Origin: Rhizobiales bacterium SYSU XM002
GTDB lineage: Bacteria; Pseudomonadota; Alphaproteobacteria; Rhizobiales; Beijerinckiaceae
Length of the DNA stretch: 64,000 bases
NCBI GenBank assembly: GCA_009846685.1
Contig: VWVY01000003.1
Location: 124,001 to 188,000 of the forward strand
Direction of reading: 5' to 3'
A model generated the notes under the pieces. That model did no database searches. It saw only the letters and a list, made by a program, of their open reading frames with translations, and was not told where the DNA came from. The first letter of the stretch is position 1, and each line of letters starts with the position of its first letter. Made by a program: the position numbers and the translations under genes. Below are positions 17,562-27,819 of the stretch, in pieces.

Positions 17562-18566
17562 ATGGCGCTGATTCGTTGCCCTTCCTGTGACACTTTACAC
17601 GAACTTGAGGGCTCGTTCTTCGCTGCCGGGCCGCGCAAGGTGCGTTGTGCCTCATGCCGTGAGGTCTGGGAAGCAAAAGACCCCGAATCACCCGTCAGCC
17701 CGATCTTCGTCGCTCCGATCCGCGAAGAGGCTCCTGCATTGCCGGAACCTGAATTCGACACCGCGCCCGCGCTTGAACCGGCCCTCGACCAAGCGGCGAT
17801 CGACGCGATGGATTTCTCGCCCGAGCCCCCGCCCACGGCCGCCCCATCCATCGAGGAAGAACCTGCAGCCGACATCAGCCCGGAAGAACTGGAAGCGCTT
17901 TTCGCCAGTGAAGCCGCGAGCGAACCGTCCCGACCGGAAGCTGCTACACCTGCCTCTCTCGAGGATATCCCCGCCTTTGATCCCGAATCACTTGCCCGCG
18001 CTCAGGATGCCACACTGCCGCCGCCGCTCCCGGAAGATCCGGAGGAGCGCCGTCAGCTCCGCCGCGAGAAACGCCTTGCGGCGACCGAGGCGCACCACAA
18101 GCACGCCGTGAAGTCGGTCCGTCGCAGCCCTGTCGCCGCAATGGCGATGGCGGCGGGCATCGGCACGCTCGCGACTATCGGCTTCCTGCACGGCGAGATC
18201 ACCCGGTTGTTCCCGGCAAGCGCCCCGCTCTTCGCGGCCGTTGGTCTCGCCGGCAACATGAACGGGCTCGACATCGCCGAGGTTCGCTCCAAGCTTGTCG
18301 TCGAGAACGATCGCGAGACGCTCGAGGTCAGCGGCACGATCGCCAATGTGACGCGGGACAAGATGAAGATCCCCGTCCTTCGTCTTTCGATCCGCTCAGC
18401 CACGGGCCAAGAGATCTATGTCTGGACGGCGACTGCGGACCGGCTCGAACTCGCGCCAGGCGAGAAGACCGGTTTCACCCGTCGCCTCGCGAGCCCTCCG
18501 ACCGGCGCTCATTCGGTGCTGGTGCGCTTCGTCGCCAAGGACGATATCGTCGCTGCCGTGCATTGA
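17562..18566 (+). CDS. MJ0042-type zinc-ribbon protein with C-terminal DUF3426-like domain
   Basis: 334 residues from ATG 17562. A four-cysteine zinc ribbon (CPSC at 5-8 and CASC about 20 residues later) is followed by a long acidic, Pro/Ala/Glu-rich linker (~45-165), a basic patch, one transmembrane segment (~190-210) and a C-terminal extracytoplasmic domain resembling DUF3426. This layout suggests an inner-membrane protein with a cytoplasmic metal-binding tip. Function unknown. Divergence from ftsE is recurrent in this order and hints at an envelope role. Confidence 0.85.
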   Translation: MALIRCPSCDTLHELEGSFFAAGPRKVRCASCREVWEAKDPESPVSPIFVAPIREEAPALPEPEFDTAPALEPALDQAAIDAMDFSPEPPPTAAPSIEEEPAADISPEELEALFASEAASEPSRPEAATPASLEDIPAFDPESLARAQDATLPPPLPEDPEERRQLRREKRLAATEAHHKHAVKSVRRSPVAAMAMAAGIGTLATIGFLHGEITRLFPASAPLFAAVGLAGNMNGLDIAEVRSKLVVENDRETLEVSGTIANVTRDKMKIPVLRLSIRSATGQEIYVWTATADRLELAPGEKTGFTRRLASPPTGAHSVLVRFVAKDDIVAAVH

Positions 18567-18608
18567 TCCGGCCGATTGGGCGCCAGGCATGAATTTCTGC
18601 CTTCGCGC

Positions 18609-18637
18609 TTGAGAATTTCCCGATCCTCGCCGATATG
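18609..18637 (+). promoter_or_regulatory. Probable promoter of hpt
   Basis: TTGAGA (18609-18614) and GATATG (18632-18637) are separated by 17 bp. Transcription would start about 22 nt before the hpt start codon. Confidence 0.5.
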
Positions 18638-18665
18638 CAGAGAACAAGACGGGGAGGATCGATCC

Positions 18666-19244
18666 TTGAACGATAGCGCGCCTGCCAACGCGACCACAAT
18701 CGCCGGACCTGACAATCACCTGATTCGCGTGCTGTTCGACGCCGACACTATCGCCGGACGGATCGAGGCACTGGCCGCCGAGATCAGAGGTGCTCATCCC
18801 GAGGACCTGTTGGTGATCGCGATCCTGCGCGGCAGCTTCATCTTCGCCGCCGATCTTGTGCGCGCGCTCCATCGCGTCGGCCTCGCCCCAAGCGTCGAGT
18901 TCATGCAACTCGCGAGCTATCATTCCGGCATGTCGTCCTCGGGTCAGGTAACAGTCGTCAAGGATATCGACAATAATGTCGATGGCCGCGACGTCCTGCT
19001 GATCGACGACATCCTCGAATCCGGGCGCACTCTCGCCTTCGCGAAGGATCTGCTGATCGCGCGCGGTGCAAAGCGGGTCATGTCCGCGGTTCTGATCGAG
19101 AAGCCGGTCCAGCGCGCTGTGCAGTTCAAGGCCGAATTCGTCGGCTTCACCGCGCCGGACAAGTTCCTCGTGGGCTATGGCATGGACGTGGCGCACAAGT
19201 TCCGGCAGTTGCCGTTTGTCGGCGTCGTCGAGCAGGAAGCCTGA
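18666..19244 (+). CDS. hpt: Hypoxanthine phosphoribosyltransferase
   Basis: 192 residues. The PRPP-binding motif VLLIDDILESGRTL and the downstream MSAVLIEKP and GYGMD elements define the purine PRTase family. It salvages hypoxanthine (and often guanine) to IMP/GMP. The TTG start at 18666 was selected because GGAGG stands 8 nt before it and the upstream in-frame codons look non-coding. A single-domain response regulator follows 20 bp downstream. Confidence 0.93.
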   Translation: MNDSAPANATTIAGPDNHLIRVLFDADTIAGRIEALAAEIRGAHPEDLLVIAILRGSFIFAADLVRALHRVGLAPSVEFMQLASYHSGMSSSGQVTVVKDIDNNVDGRDVLLIDDILESGRTLAFAKDLLIARGAKRVMSAVLIEKPVQRAVQFKAEFVGFTAPDKFLVGYGMDVAHKFRQLPFVGVVEQEA

Positions 19245-19264
19245 CAGCGGACGGGGAGGCCAGG

Positions 19265-19651
19265 ATGGCGCGTATTTTATTGGTGGACGACGAACCTTCC
19301 GTGCGGGCCCCGCTCATGCGCGCCCTGCAGATTGACGGTCATGGCGTCACCGAGGCGGTCGACGGCGCCGACGCGCTGGAGCAATTTACCGCCGACCCCG
19401 CGGCTTTCGATCTGATGATCAGCGACATCCGCATGCCGATCATGGACGGCATCGCACTGACCCTCGCTGTCGCGGCGGAGAAGCCCGGGTTCCCGATCGT
19501 GCTGATGACGGGCTATGCCGAGCAGCGCGAACGTGCGCGCGAACTCGAAGGGCTTGTCGAAGACGTTCTGACAAAACCCTTCTCGCTCGCTGATTTCCGC
19601 GCTGCGATTCGTACCGTTCTCGAAAAGCGCGATCTTATCCCGGGTTCTTGA
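19265..19651 (+). CDS. Single-domain response regulator (CheY/CpdR-like)
   Basis: 128 residues, a receiver domain only. Asp8 and Asp9 form the acidic pocket, Asp54 in MISDIRMP is the phosphoacceptor, Thr82 and Lys104 (TKPF) complete the site. Length and sequence style recall CpdR, which in Caulobacter and rhizobia targets CtrA to ClpXP, but I cannot separate CpdR from other lone receivers by eye. It overlaps the convergent tspO gene by 17 bp. Confidence 0.85.
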   Translation: MARILLVDDEPSVRAPLMRALQIDGHGVTEAVDGADALEQFTADPAAFDLMISDIRMPIMDGIALTLAVAAEKPGFPIVLMTGYAEQRERARELEGLVEDVLTKPFSLADFRAAIRTVLEKRDLIPGS

Positions 19652-20144
19652 GCGCGATCGCGCCGTTGAGCGCGGCAGCGAACACCGTCCAGGCGAGATA
19701 AGGCGTCAGCGCATAAGCGGCGGGCCGGTCGATCTTGCGAAATTCACGCATCGTCAGGACGATTGCGACGATGAGAATGCCGATCACGACCAGCCCACCA
19801 TAGGGCGAGCGGCGTGAGAAGAACGCCCACGACCAAGCAACGTTGATCCCCATGTGAACGAGAAAGATGACGATGGCCGCCGTCTTCGGACCTGCCTCGG
19901 GCCGCGCGCGCAGGATGCGCCAGAACGACATCGCCATCAGAGCGTAAAGGAAGGTCCAGACCAGCGGGAAGGCGATGTTCGGCGGCGTGAAGAACGGCTT
20001 GTCGAGCGTGGGATACCAGCCGACGAGCGCCGGCGCCGTCAATACCGATCCGGCGGCACTCGCGAGAAGAGAGGGGATCATCGCCACCACGAGCAGCAGC
20101 AGCGAGCGTAGCGAGAAGACCGGGTAGAGATGCTTTTCGGACAT
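19635..20144 (-). CDS. tspO: TspO/MBR family protein
   Basis: 169 residues with five membrane segments. Family features include the W/P-rich loop (WYPTLDKPFFTPPNIAFPLVW), NVAWSWAFF and the ALNGAIALKN-like end. TspO binds tetrapyrroles and in Rhodobacter modulates oxygen-dependent gene expression. The start at 20144 gives the normal family length; an upstream in-frame start lies within the neighbouring transporter. Confidence 0.9.
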   Translation of the reverse strand: MSEKHLYPVFSLRSLLLLVVAMIPSLLASAAGSVLTAPALVGWYPTLDKPFFTPPNIAFPLVWTFLYALMAMSFWRILRARPEAGPKTAAIVIFLVHMGINVAWSWAFFSRRSPYGGLVVIGILIVAIVLTMREFRKIDRPAAYALTPYLAWTVFAAALNGAIALKNPG

Positions 20145-20167
20145 GCTAGACCTTCCTCTTCGGACCG

Positions 20168-21034
20168 TCAGGGCCGGGTGGCAAGATAGACGCCGAAAGC
20201 GGTGACGCCCATACAGACGATCTGCACCGGCGTCAGCGTTTCGCCGAACATCAGCCACGCCTGCACGGCGGCCGTCGGCGGAATGAGATAGATCAGCGCC
20301 GCGACTTTGGAAACCGCACCGCGGCGGATCATCATCAGCATCAGGCCGATCGCGCCGATGGAAAGCACGATCACCGACCAGCCGAGCGCAAGCCAGGTCT
20401 CGGTGTTGATCTCGAACCGCATCGGTTCGAAAAACCAGGCAAGCGGCAGCGTCGTCGCGAAGGCGCCGACATATTGAAGGGCCGTGACCGTGCGGAGATC
20501 GCCCGAGGCGACATAGCGCTTCTGGTAGAACGTGCCGAGCGTCACGCTGAGCATGGCAACGATGTTGATGATCACGGCCGGCCCCGCGAAGCTGGCCCCG
20601 TCAACCCCCACAAGCTTAGGTGCGATGACGCCGAGGACCCCGAGAAACCCAACGGCGACACCAAGCAGATGAACCCCGCGCAACCGCTCGCCGGCAAGCC
20701 GGGCCGCGAGTGCCGCCGTCATCAGCGGCTGAAGGGCAGCGATGAGCGCCGAAATCCCGGCCGATAACCCGTGGGCGATCGCCCACCAGACACCACCAAG
20801 ATAGATCGTATGCAGCAAAACGCCGCTGATCATCGCGTGAACCCATGCGCTGCGCGACCTCGGCCATTGCGCGCGCAGGACCAACGAAACCGCCGCGACG
20901 ACCAGGAATGCCGAGGCGTAGCGCACGGCCAGGAAGGTCAGCGGATCAGCATGGGGAACAACATATTTCGCGACGATCCAGCCTGTGGACCAGATCAGCA
21001 CGAAAAGCGCAGGGGTAAGCGTGATGAGCGACAT
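20168..21034 (-). CDS. DMT-superfamily (EamA) transporter
   Basis: 288 residues with ten predicted membrane segments and two EamA repeats; the N-terminus LFVLIWSTGWIVAKYVVPHADPLTFLAVRY is characteristic of RhaT/YedA-like drug/metabolite transporters. Substrate unknown. It is a different subfamily from the DMT gene at 3.9 kb. tspO follows 23 bp downstream on the same strand. Confidence 0.85.
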   Translation of the reverse strand: MSLITLTPALFVLIWSTGWIVAKYVVPHADPLTFLAVRYASAFLVVAAVSLVLRAQWPRSRSAWVHAMISGVLLHTIYLGGVWWAIAHGLSAGISALIAALQPLMTAALAARLAGERLRGVHLLGVAVGFLGVLGVIAPKLVGVDGASFAGPAVIINIVAMLSVTLGTFYQKRYVASGDLRTVTALQYVGAFATTLPLAWFFEPMRFEINTETWLALGWSVIVLSIGAIGLMLMMIRRGAVSKVAALIYLIPPTAAVQAWLMFGETLTPVQIVCMGVTAFGVYLATRP

Positions 21035-21064
21035 GGCCTGACCAGAAATCCGGCCGGGCCGGGC

Positions 21065-21093
21065 AAAAGGAGCGAAACCTAGGCTCCGCTCCT
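21065..21093 (-). terminator. Probable terminator after clpB
   Basis: On the minus strand AGGAGCG (21093-21087) pairs with CGCTCCT (21074-21068), followed by TTTTG. It lies 64 bp past the clpB stop and before the next gene on the strand. Confidence 0.5.
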
Positions 21094-21156
21094 CCTATCT
21101 AGGCCGATTCACCCCCGAGGCAAAGACAGCTTGCCAAGCCATCCAGCCACAAGGTG

Positions 21157-23790
<2,634 letters not shown>

Positions 23791-23953
23791 GCTCTTCCCT
23801 TCCCAAAGGCGAAGTGGCAGACCGGAGCCCCGGTCCTCTGGCGCGTCCCGCTTGGCGGCAACGCTTCAAGGCCAATGTAGGTGTGGCTCCTCCGCAACAA
23901 AAGGGGGCGGACCTCAAATTTGATCCCGCGCAAGAAAGGCCAGAAAGCTCGCC

Positions 23954-24727
23954 ATGCCCGAACCAGTCCTGCCCGAAATCGTCGCGCTCTACCGTCATCC
24001 CGTGAAGGGTCTCTCGCCCGAGAGGATCGCCGAGGCGCGGCTCGAAGCCGGGGCGAATTTCCCCTGCGACCGGCTCTTCGCGCTGGAAAACGGCCCTTCA
24101 GGTTTCGATCCCGCCGCGCCCGAACACCTGCCGAAGATGAAATTCCTGATGCTGATGCGTAACGAACGGCTCGCCCGGCTCGATACACGCTACGACGAGA
24201 CGACGGGTATCTTGTCGATCCGCCAAGGCGGAAATGTTGCGGCGAGCGGCGATCTTGCGACGGAGACCGGCCGGGCCGCAATCGAGCGCTTCTTCACGAC
24301 CTTCATGGGCGACGAACTGCGCGGGCCGGTGCGGCTCCTGCGCGCGCCCGAAGGCCATCGATTCATGGATTCGAAATCGGGCTTCGTCTCGATCCTCAAC
24401 ATGGCGACGCTTCGCGCCATCGCCAGCGAACTTGGCCGCGACCGGATCGATCCGCGCCGTTTCCGCGGCAATATCCTGATCGAGGGCATGGCGGCCTTCG
24501 CCGAGAACGATCTCGTCAGCCGCATCATCCGGCTGGGCGAAGCGGAGCTTGAGATCATCAAGCGGATCGACCGTTGCGCTGCAACCGACGTCGCACCGGA
24601 AGCCGGCCTGCGTGATACACGGATGGTAGCGACGCTCGAACGCGCCTACGGCCACCACGATTGCGGAATCTACGCCCGCATCATCCGACCCGGCACGATC
24701 CGGACCGGCGACAGGCTTGAGGTCTGA
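23954..24727 (+). CDS. MOSC domain protein with N-terminal beta-barrel domain
   Basis: 257 residues. The N-terminal MOSC_N-type barrel (IVALYRHPVKGLSPERI, FPCDRLFALE) is followed by the MOSC domain with RFRGNILIEG and the conserved cysteine in IDRCAATDVAPEAGLRD. MOSC proteins transfer sulfur or bind molybdenum cofactor (as in MOCS3/mARC-like and YiiM proteins). The precise role is unknown. It is divergent from clpB and convergent with the DUF4167 gene. Confidence 0.9.
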   Translation: MPEPVLPEIVALYRHPVKGLSPERIAEARLEAGANFPCDRLFALENGPSGFDPAAPEHLPKMKFLMLMRNERLARLDTRYDETTGILSIRQGGNVAASGDLATETGRAAIERFFTTFMGDELRGPVRLLRAPEGHRFMDSKSGFVSILNMATLRAIASELGRDRIDPRRFRGNILIEGMAAFAENDLVSRIIRLGEAELEIIKRIDRCAATDVAPEAGLRDTRMVATLERAYGHHDCGIYARIIRPGTIRTGDRLEV

Positions 24728-24744
24728 ACCTCAAACCTGCTGAC

Positions 24745-25575
24745 TCACTCCTGCTCGGCCGCCATCGGGGCCTCGCCGCCTTCCTCGCGCGGCCTACGGC
24801 GGCGGCGCGTGCGGAACGGCGAACGGGCGGTTTCATGCTCCTCCGCGCCGGGCAACGGCGCGGGCTGGGCTTCCCCGCTCTCGGTAGGCGCGGGAACCTC
24901 GATCGGAATCGCCCGCGCGGTCGGCGCCGTCAGGAACGCGGGAAGGACCGGCTGTTCGGCCCCTTCGAGATCGGGCTGCGGCCGGCGCGGCCGATTCGGA
25001 TCGAAGCGATCGCGGTTCCGATCCCGGTCGCCACCCTGGCGGAACCGGTCCTGATTGCGATTGCGATCACGGTTGTGGCGGTCGTTGCGATGCTGCTGGC
25101 GGTCGCCGGCCATTCGCTCACCCTGAATCCGTTCCCCACCCTGACGCTCCGGCGAGGCTTCCTCGCCTTCGGCGCCCTCGGCAGCTTCACCACCTTCGCC
25201 ACGGTCCGCCTGCGGCTGCTGGCCGTTCTGCTGCTGCGTCTGCACCGAGCGGAAGGTGAAGCGGTCGTTCGCCGTATCGAAATCGTCCTCGTCGTCGTCG
25301 CGATCGTCGGCCGTGCCGTTCACGAGCGCCTGCTGCGCCTGGTGCGCGGCAGCGATGAGGCGGTAATAGTGTTCGGCATGCTGGAGATAGCTCTCCGCCA
25401 TCACCGGGTCGCCGGAAACATGAGCGTCGCGTGCGAGTTGCGTATATTTCTCGGCAATATGCTGCGCCGTTCCACGAACCTTTACATCCGGCCCATTGGA
25501 CTCGTAGCTCCGCGTCAGGGGATTGGGGCCGCGACGATTGCGACCGCGCATACGCTTGTTCTGTCCTGGTCTCAT
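24745..25575 (-). CDS. DUF4167 domain-containing protein
   Basis: 276 residues. The first ~80 residues form the conserved DUF4167 domain, starting with a very basic MRPGQNKRMRGRN stretch and including TAQHIAEKYTQLARDA and AESYLQHAEHYYRL. The rest is low complexity: Gln-rich, then an Arg/Asn/Asp-rich tract (~150-215), ending in an Arg-rich tail. The composition suggests an RNA- or DNA-binding, partly disordered protein (inference). ATG 25575 is preferred over 25593 because family members start with MRPGQN and GGGAA precedes it. It sits directly behind a terminator-like hairpin. Confidence 0.88.
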   Translation of the reverse strand: MRPGQNKRMRGRNRRGPNPLTRSYESNGPDVKVRGTAQHIAEKYTQLARDAHVSGDPVMAESYLQHAEHYYRLIAAAHQAQQALVNGTADDRDDDEDDFDTANDRFTFRSVQTQQQNGQQPQADRGEGGEAAEGAEGEEASPERQGGERIQGERMAGDRQQHRNDRHNRDRNRNQDRFRQGGDRDRNRDRFDPNRPRRPQPDLEGAEQPVLPAFLTAPTARAIPIEVPAPTESGEAQPAPLPGAEEHETARSPFRTRRRRRPREEGGEAPMAAEQE

Positions 25576-25591
25576 GAGTTTCCCAGTTGCC

Positions 25592-25611
25592 AAAAAACCG
25601 GTTTTCCGGTT
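25592..25611 (-). terminator. Terminator-like hairpin just upstream of the DUF4167 gene
   Basis: On the minus strand AACCGG-AAAA-CCGGTT forms a 6-bp stem ending in a run of six T (last two stem bases plus four more). The T run ends 16 nt before the DUF4167 start codon, overlapping its translation initiation region. It could end the prmC transcript or act as an attenuator in the DUF4167 leader. Confidence 0.7.
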
Positions 25612-25855
25612 GCTCCCCGGCCAAGGCGGATCATCCCGCCGGCCTGCCGCATCCAGTCACTTGAAATACCGGATGTCGGAAATGCGCTCCCCGCTTCATG
25701 GCCTCTCGAAGGGTCGGGCCTGAATGTCGGAAAAACGGTGGGCTCAATTCATTCCGTCCCCCCGTAGGCCGGAATCGCTTCGCGCACATCACCTTGCGCG
25801 CTTCCTTAACCCGCGCGCGAGCCCGACGCAAGCCTCGCGTGCAGGTCATGTGCAA
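25612..25855. other. Intergenic stretch between prmC and the DUF4167 hairpin
   Basis: About 240 bp with no recognisable gene, tRNA or repeat. It presumably holds the DUF4167 promoter, but no pair of -35/-10 elements stands out. Confidence 0.4.
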
Positions 25856-26722
25856 TCAAGGCCGGAAAGCCAGGACAACGCGCGCGGTCCCGGCAAGGTC
25901 ATGCCTGATGCCACCCGCCTGCAGCCCGTCAACGGCGAAAAGACGCGCGACATCCTCCGCCTGCCCCCGACCGACCTCGACCGCCAGAAGACCGCCAGGC
26001 TGAAGATATCGCGTAGCTTCCCTTGAGATGCGCCGATAGAAATCAAGCCCGTCAGCACCGCCATCCAGCGCCCGCAAGGGATCATGAAGGCGCACCTCCG
26101 GATCAAGCGCCGGAATGTCACCGCTCGGAATGTAAGGCGGATTGGAGACGACAATCGAAAATGTTTCCACCAGCCCCTCGAAGAGATCACCAGCACGAAA
26201 GGTCGCGCGTCCGGAAAGATCAAGCCGGCGAGCATTGGTCTCGGCTCCGGCGACAACCTCCGGCACGATGTCGATGCCAAGCCCGGTCGCTTCCAGCAGC
26301 ACCGAGAGCAGCGCAAGTAAGATCGCGCCTGAACCCGTGCCCAGATCAAGAACGCGTGGCGACGACCCGAATCGTCCACCGCGCGCTTCCACGAGGACGG
26401 CCTCGACAAGGGTTTCTGTATCGGGGCGCGGATCGAGGGTCGCCGGGGTTAGACTCAGGGAAAGGCCATAAAATTCCCGTTGCCCCGCAATCCGCGAGAC
26501 CGGTTCGCGCGCGAGTCGGCGCGTGAGCCATTCCGCCAATTGAGGCGCGCGTTGCCCGAGAGGCTCGCTCTCGCGCAGGATGAGATCTGAGAGCGACAGG
26601 CCGAGCGCACCGGCGACAAGCAGCCGGGCCTCCCGCTTCGGCTCCTCGATTCTCCCCTCCCGGAGTTGCCGCGCGACGGTGTCGAGCGCGGCCCGCAGCG
26701 AGAGTGCGGGGTCGAGCGTCAC
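25856..26722 (-). CDS. prmC: Release factor glutamine N5-methyltransferase PrmC
   Basis: 288 residues. N-terminal helical domain, then SAM motif [16 protein letters not shown] (~125-140) and the catalytic NPPY at 194-197. It methylates the glutamine of the GGQ motif in release factors. It overlaps prfA, its substrate gene, by 4 bp (ATGA), a classical coupling. Confidence 0.97.
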   Translation of the reverse strand: MTLDPALSLRAALDTVARQLREGRIEEPKREARLLVAGALGLSLSDLILRESEPLGQRAPQLAEWLTRRLAREPVSRIAGQREFYGLSLSLTPATLDPRPDTETLVEAVLVEARGGRFGSSPRVLDLGTGSGAILLALLSVLLEATGLGIDIVPEVVAGAETNARRLDLSGRATFRAGDLFEGLVETFSIVVSNPPYIPSGDIPALDPEVRLHDPLRALDGGADGLDFYRRISREATRYLQPGGLLAVEVGRGQAEDVARLFAVDGLQAGGIRHDLAGTARVVLAFRP

Positions 26723-27807
26723 GCATCCTCTCCAGCAAGAAGTCTCGCCTGGTGGTCAGTGATCAGCGCCTCGATCAAATCTTCGAGCCCACCGCCCTCG
26801 ATCACCGAATCGAGCTTGTAGAGCGTGAGGTTGATGCGGTGGTCCGTCACCCGGCCTTGCGGAAAATTGTAGGTGCGGATGCGCTCGGAACGATCACCGG
26901 AGCCAAGCTGGGTCTTGCGATCGGCGGCACGCGCGGAATCAAGCCGCTGGCGTTCCATGTCGAAAAGACGCGCGCGCAGGATTTCCATCGCCCGCGCCTT
27001 GTTCTTGTGCTGCGAGCGTTCGTCCTGAACGAGGACAGCGAGCCCGGTGGGAAGGTGCGTGATCCGCACGGCCGATTCGGTCTTGTTGACGTGCTGCCCG
27101 CCAGCGCCCTGCGCCCGCATCGTCTCGATGCGAAGATCGGTCGCCTCGTTGATCGCGACATCGACCTCCTCCGCGATCGGTAACACCGCCACGGTCGCCG
27201 CCGAAGTATGGATGCGCCCCGAGGCTTCCGTCGCCGGCACGCGCTGGACGCGATGGACGCCGGATTCGAACTTGAGCCGCGCGAAGGCACCCTCGCCGCG
27301 GATTTCGGCGATGATTTCCTTGTAGCCGCCCATCGTGCCCTCGGAGGCCGAAGAAACCTCGACCTTCCAGCCATGCAACTCGGCATAGCGGGCATACATG
27401 CGGAAAAGATCACCGGCGAAGATCGCCGCCTCGTCACCGCCCGTGCCGGCGCGGACTTCGAGAATGACAGAGCGATCATCCGCCATGTCCTTCGGCAGGA
27501 GCGCGATACGGATTTCCTTCGCAAGACGTTCCGTCTCGGCTTCGAGTCGGGTTTTCTCGTCCTGCGCCAGCGCCTGCATCCCCTCGTCGCTGGTGGGATC
27601 GGCGAGCAGCGCCTCGGTTTCTTCAAGTTCGGAAACCGCCCGGCGCCAGGCGCGGATCGCCTCGACGACAGGTGCAAGTGCCGAGGCTTCCCTGCTTAGC
27701 GAGACAATAGCGGCGGAATCCGTCGTCACCTGCAGCTCGCGATTGATCGCGTGCTCCTTGGCGAGAATCGCCTCCAGCTTGTCCTCGGGCAGAAGAAACG
27801 CACTCAC
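26719..27807 (-). CDS. prfA: Peptide chain release factor 1
   Basis: 362 residues. GGQ is at 236-238 and the stop-codon recognition tripeptide is PAT (191-193), the RF1 type that reads UAA and UAG; RF2 would have SPF. Normal length. ptsP lies 12 bp upstream on the same strand and prmC overlaps downstream. Confidence 0.98.
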   Translation of the reverse strand: MSAFLLPEDKLEAILAKEHAINRELQVTTDSAAIVSLSREASALAPVVEAIRAWRRAVSELEETEALLADPTSDEGMQALAQDEKTRLEAETERLAKEIRIALLPKDMADDRSVILEVRAGTGGDEAAIFAGDLFRMYARYAELHGWKVEVSSASEGTMGGYKEIIAEIRGEGAFARLKFESGVHRVQRVPATEASGRIHTSAATVAVLPIAEEVDVAINEATDLRIETMRAQGAGGQHVNKTESAVRITHLPTGLAVLVQDERSQHKNKARAMEILRARLFDMERQRLDSARAADRKTQLGSGDRSERIRTYNFPQGRVTDHRINLTLYKLDSVIEGGGLEDLIEALITDHQARLLAGEDA

Positions 27808-27819
27808 GGCAGGTCGATC

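Noticed and set aside
23791-23953. Heat-shock (sigma-32) promoter before clpB
   Set aside because: A CTTGAA is present on the minus strand, but no CCCCAT- or CYTAT-like -10 lies at the required spacing.
24900-25130. Repeated codons in the DUF4167 gene as a CRISPR-like or tandem array
   Set aside because: The repetition encodes an Arg/Asn/Asp-rich low-complexity tract; units are irregular with no spacer structure.
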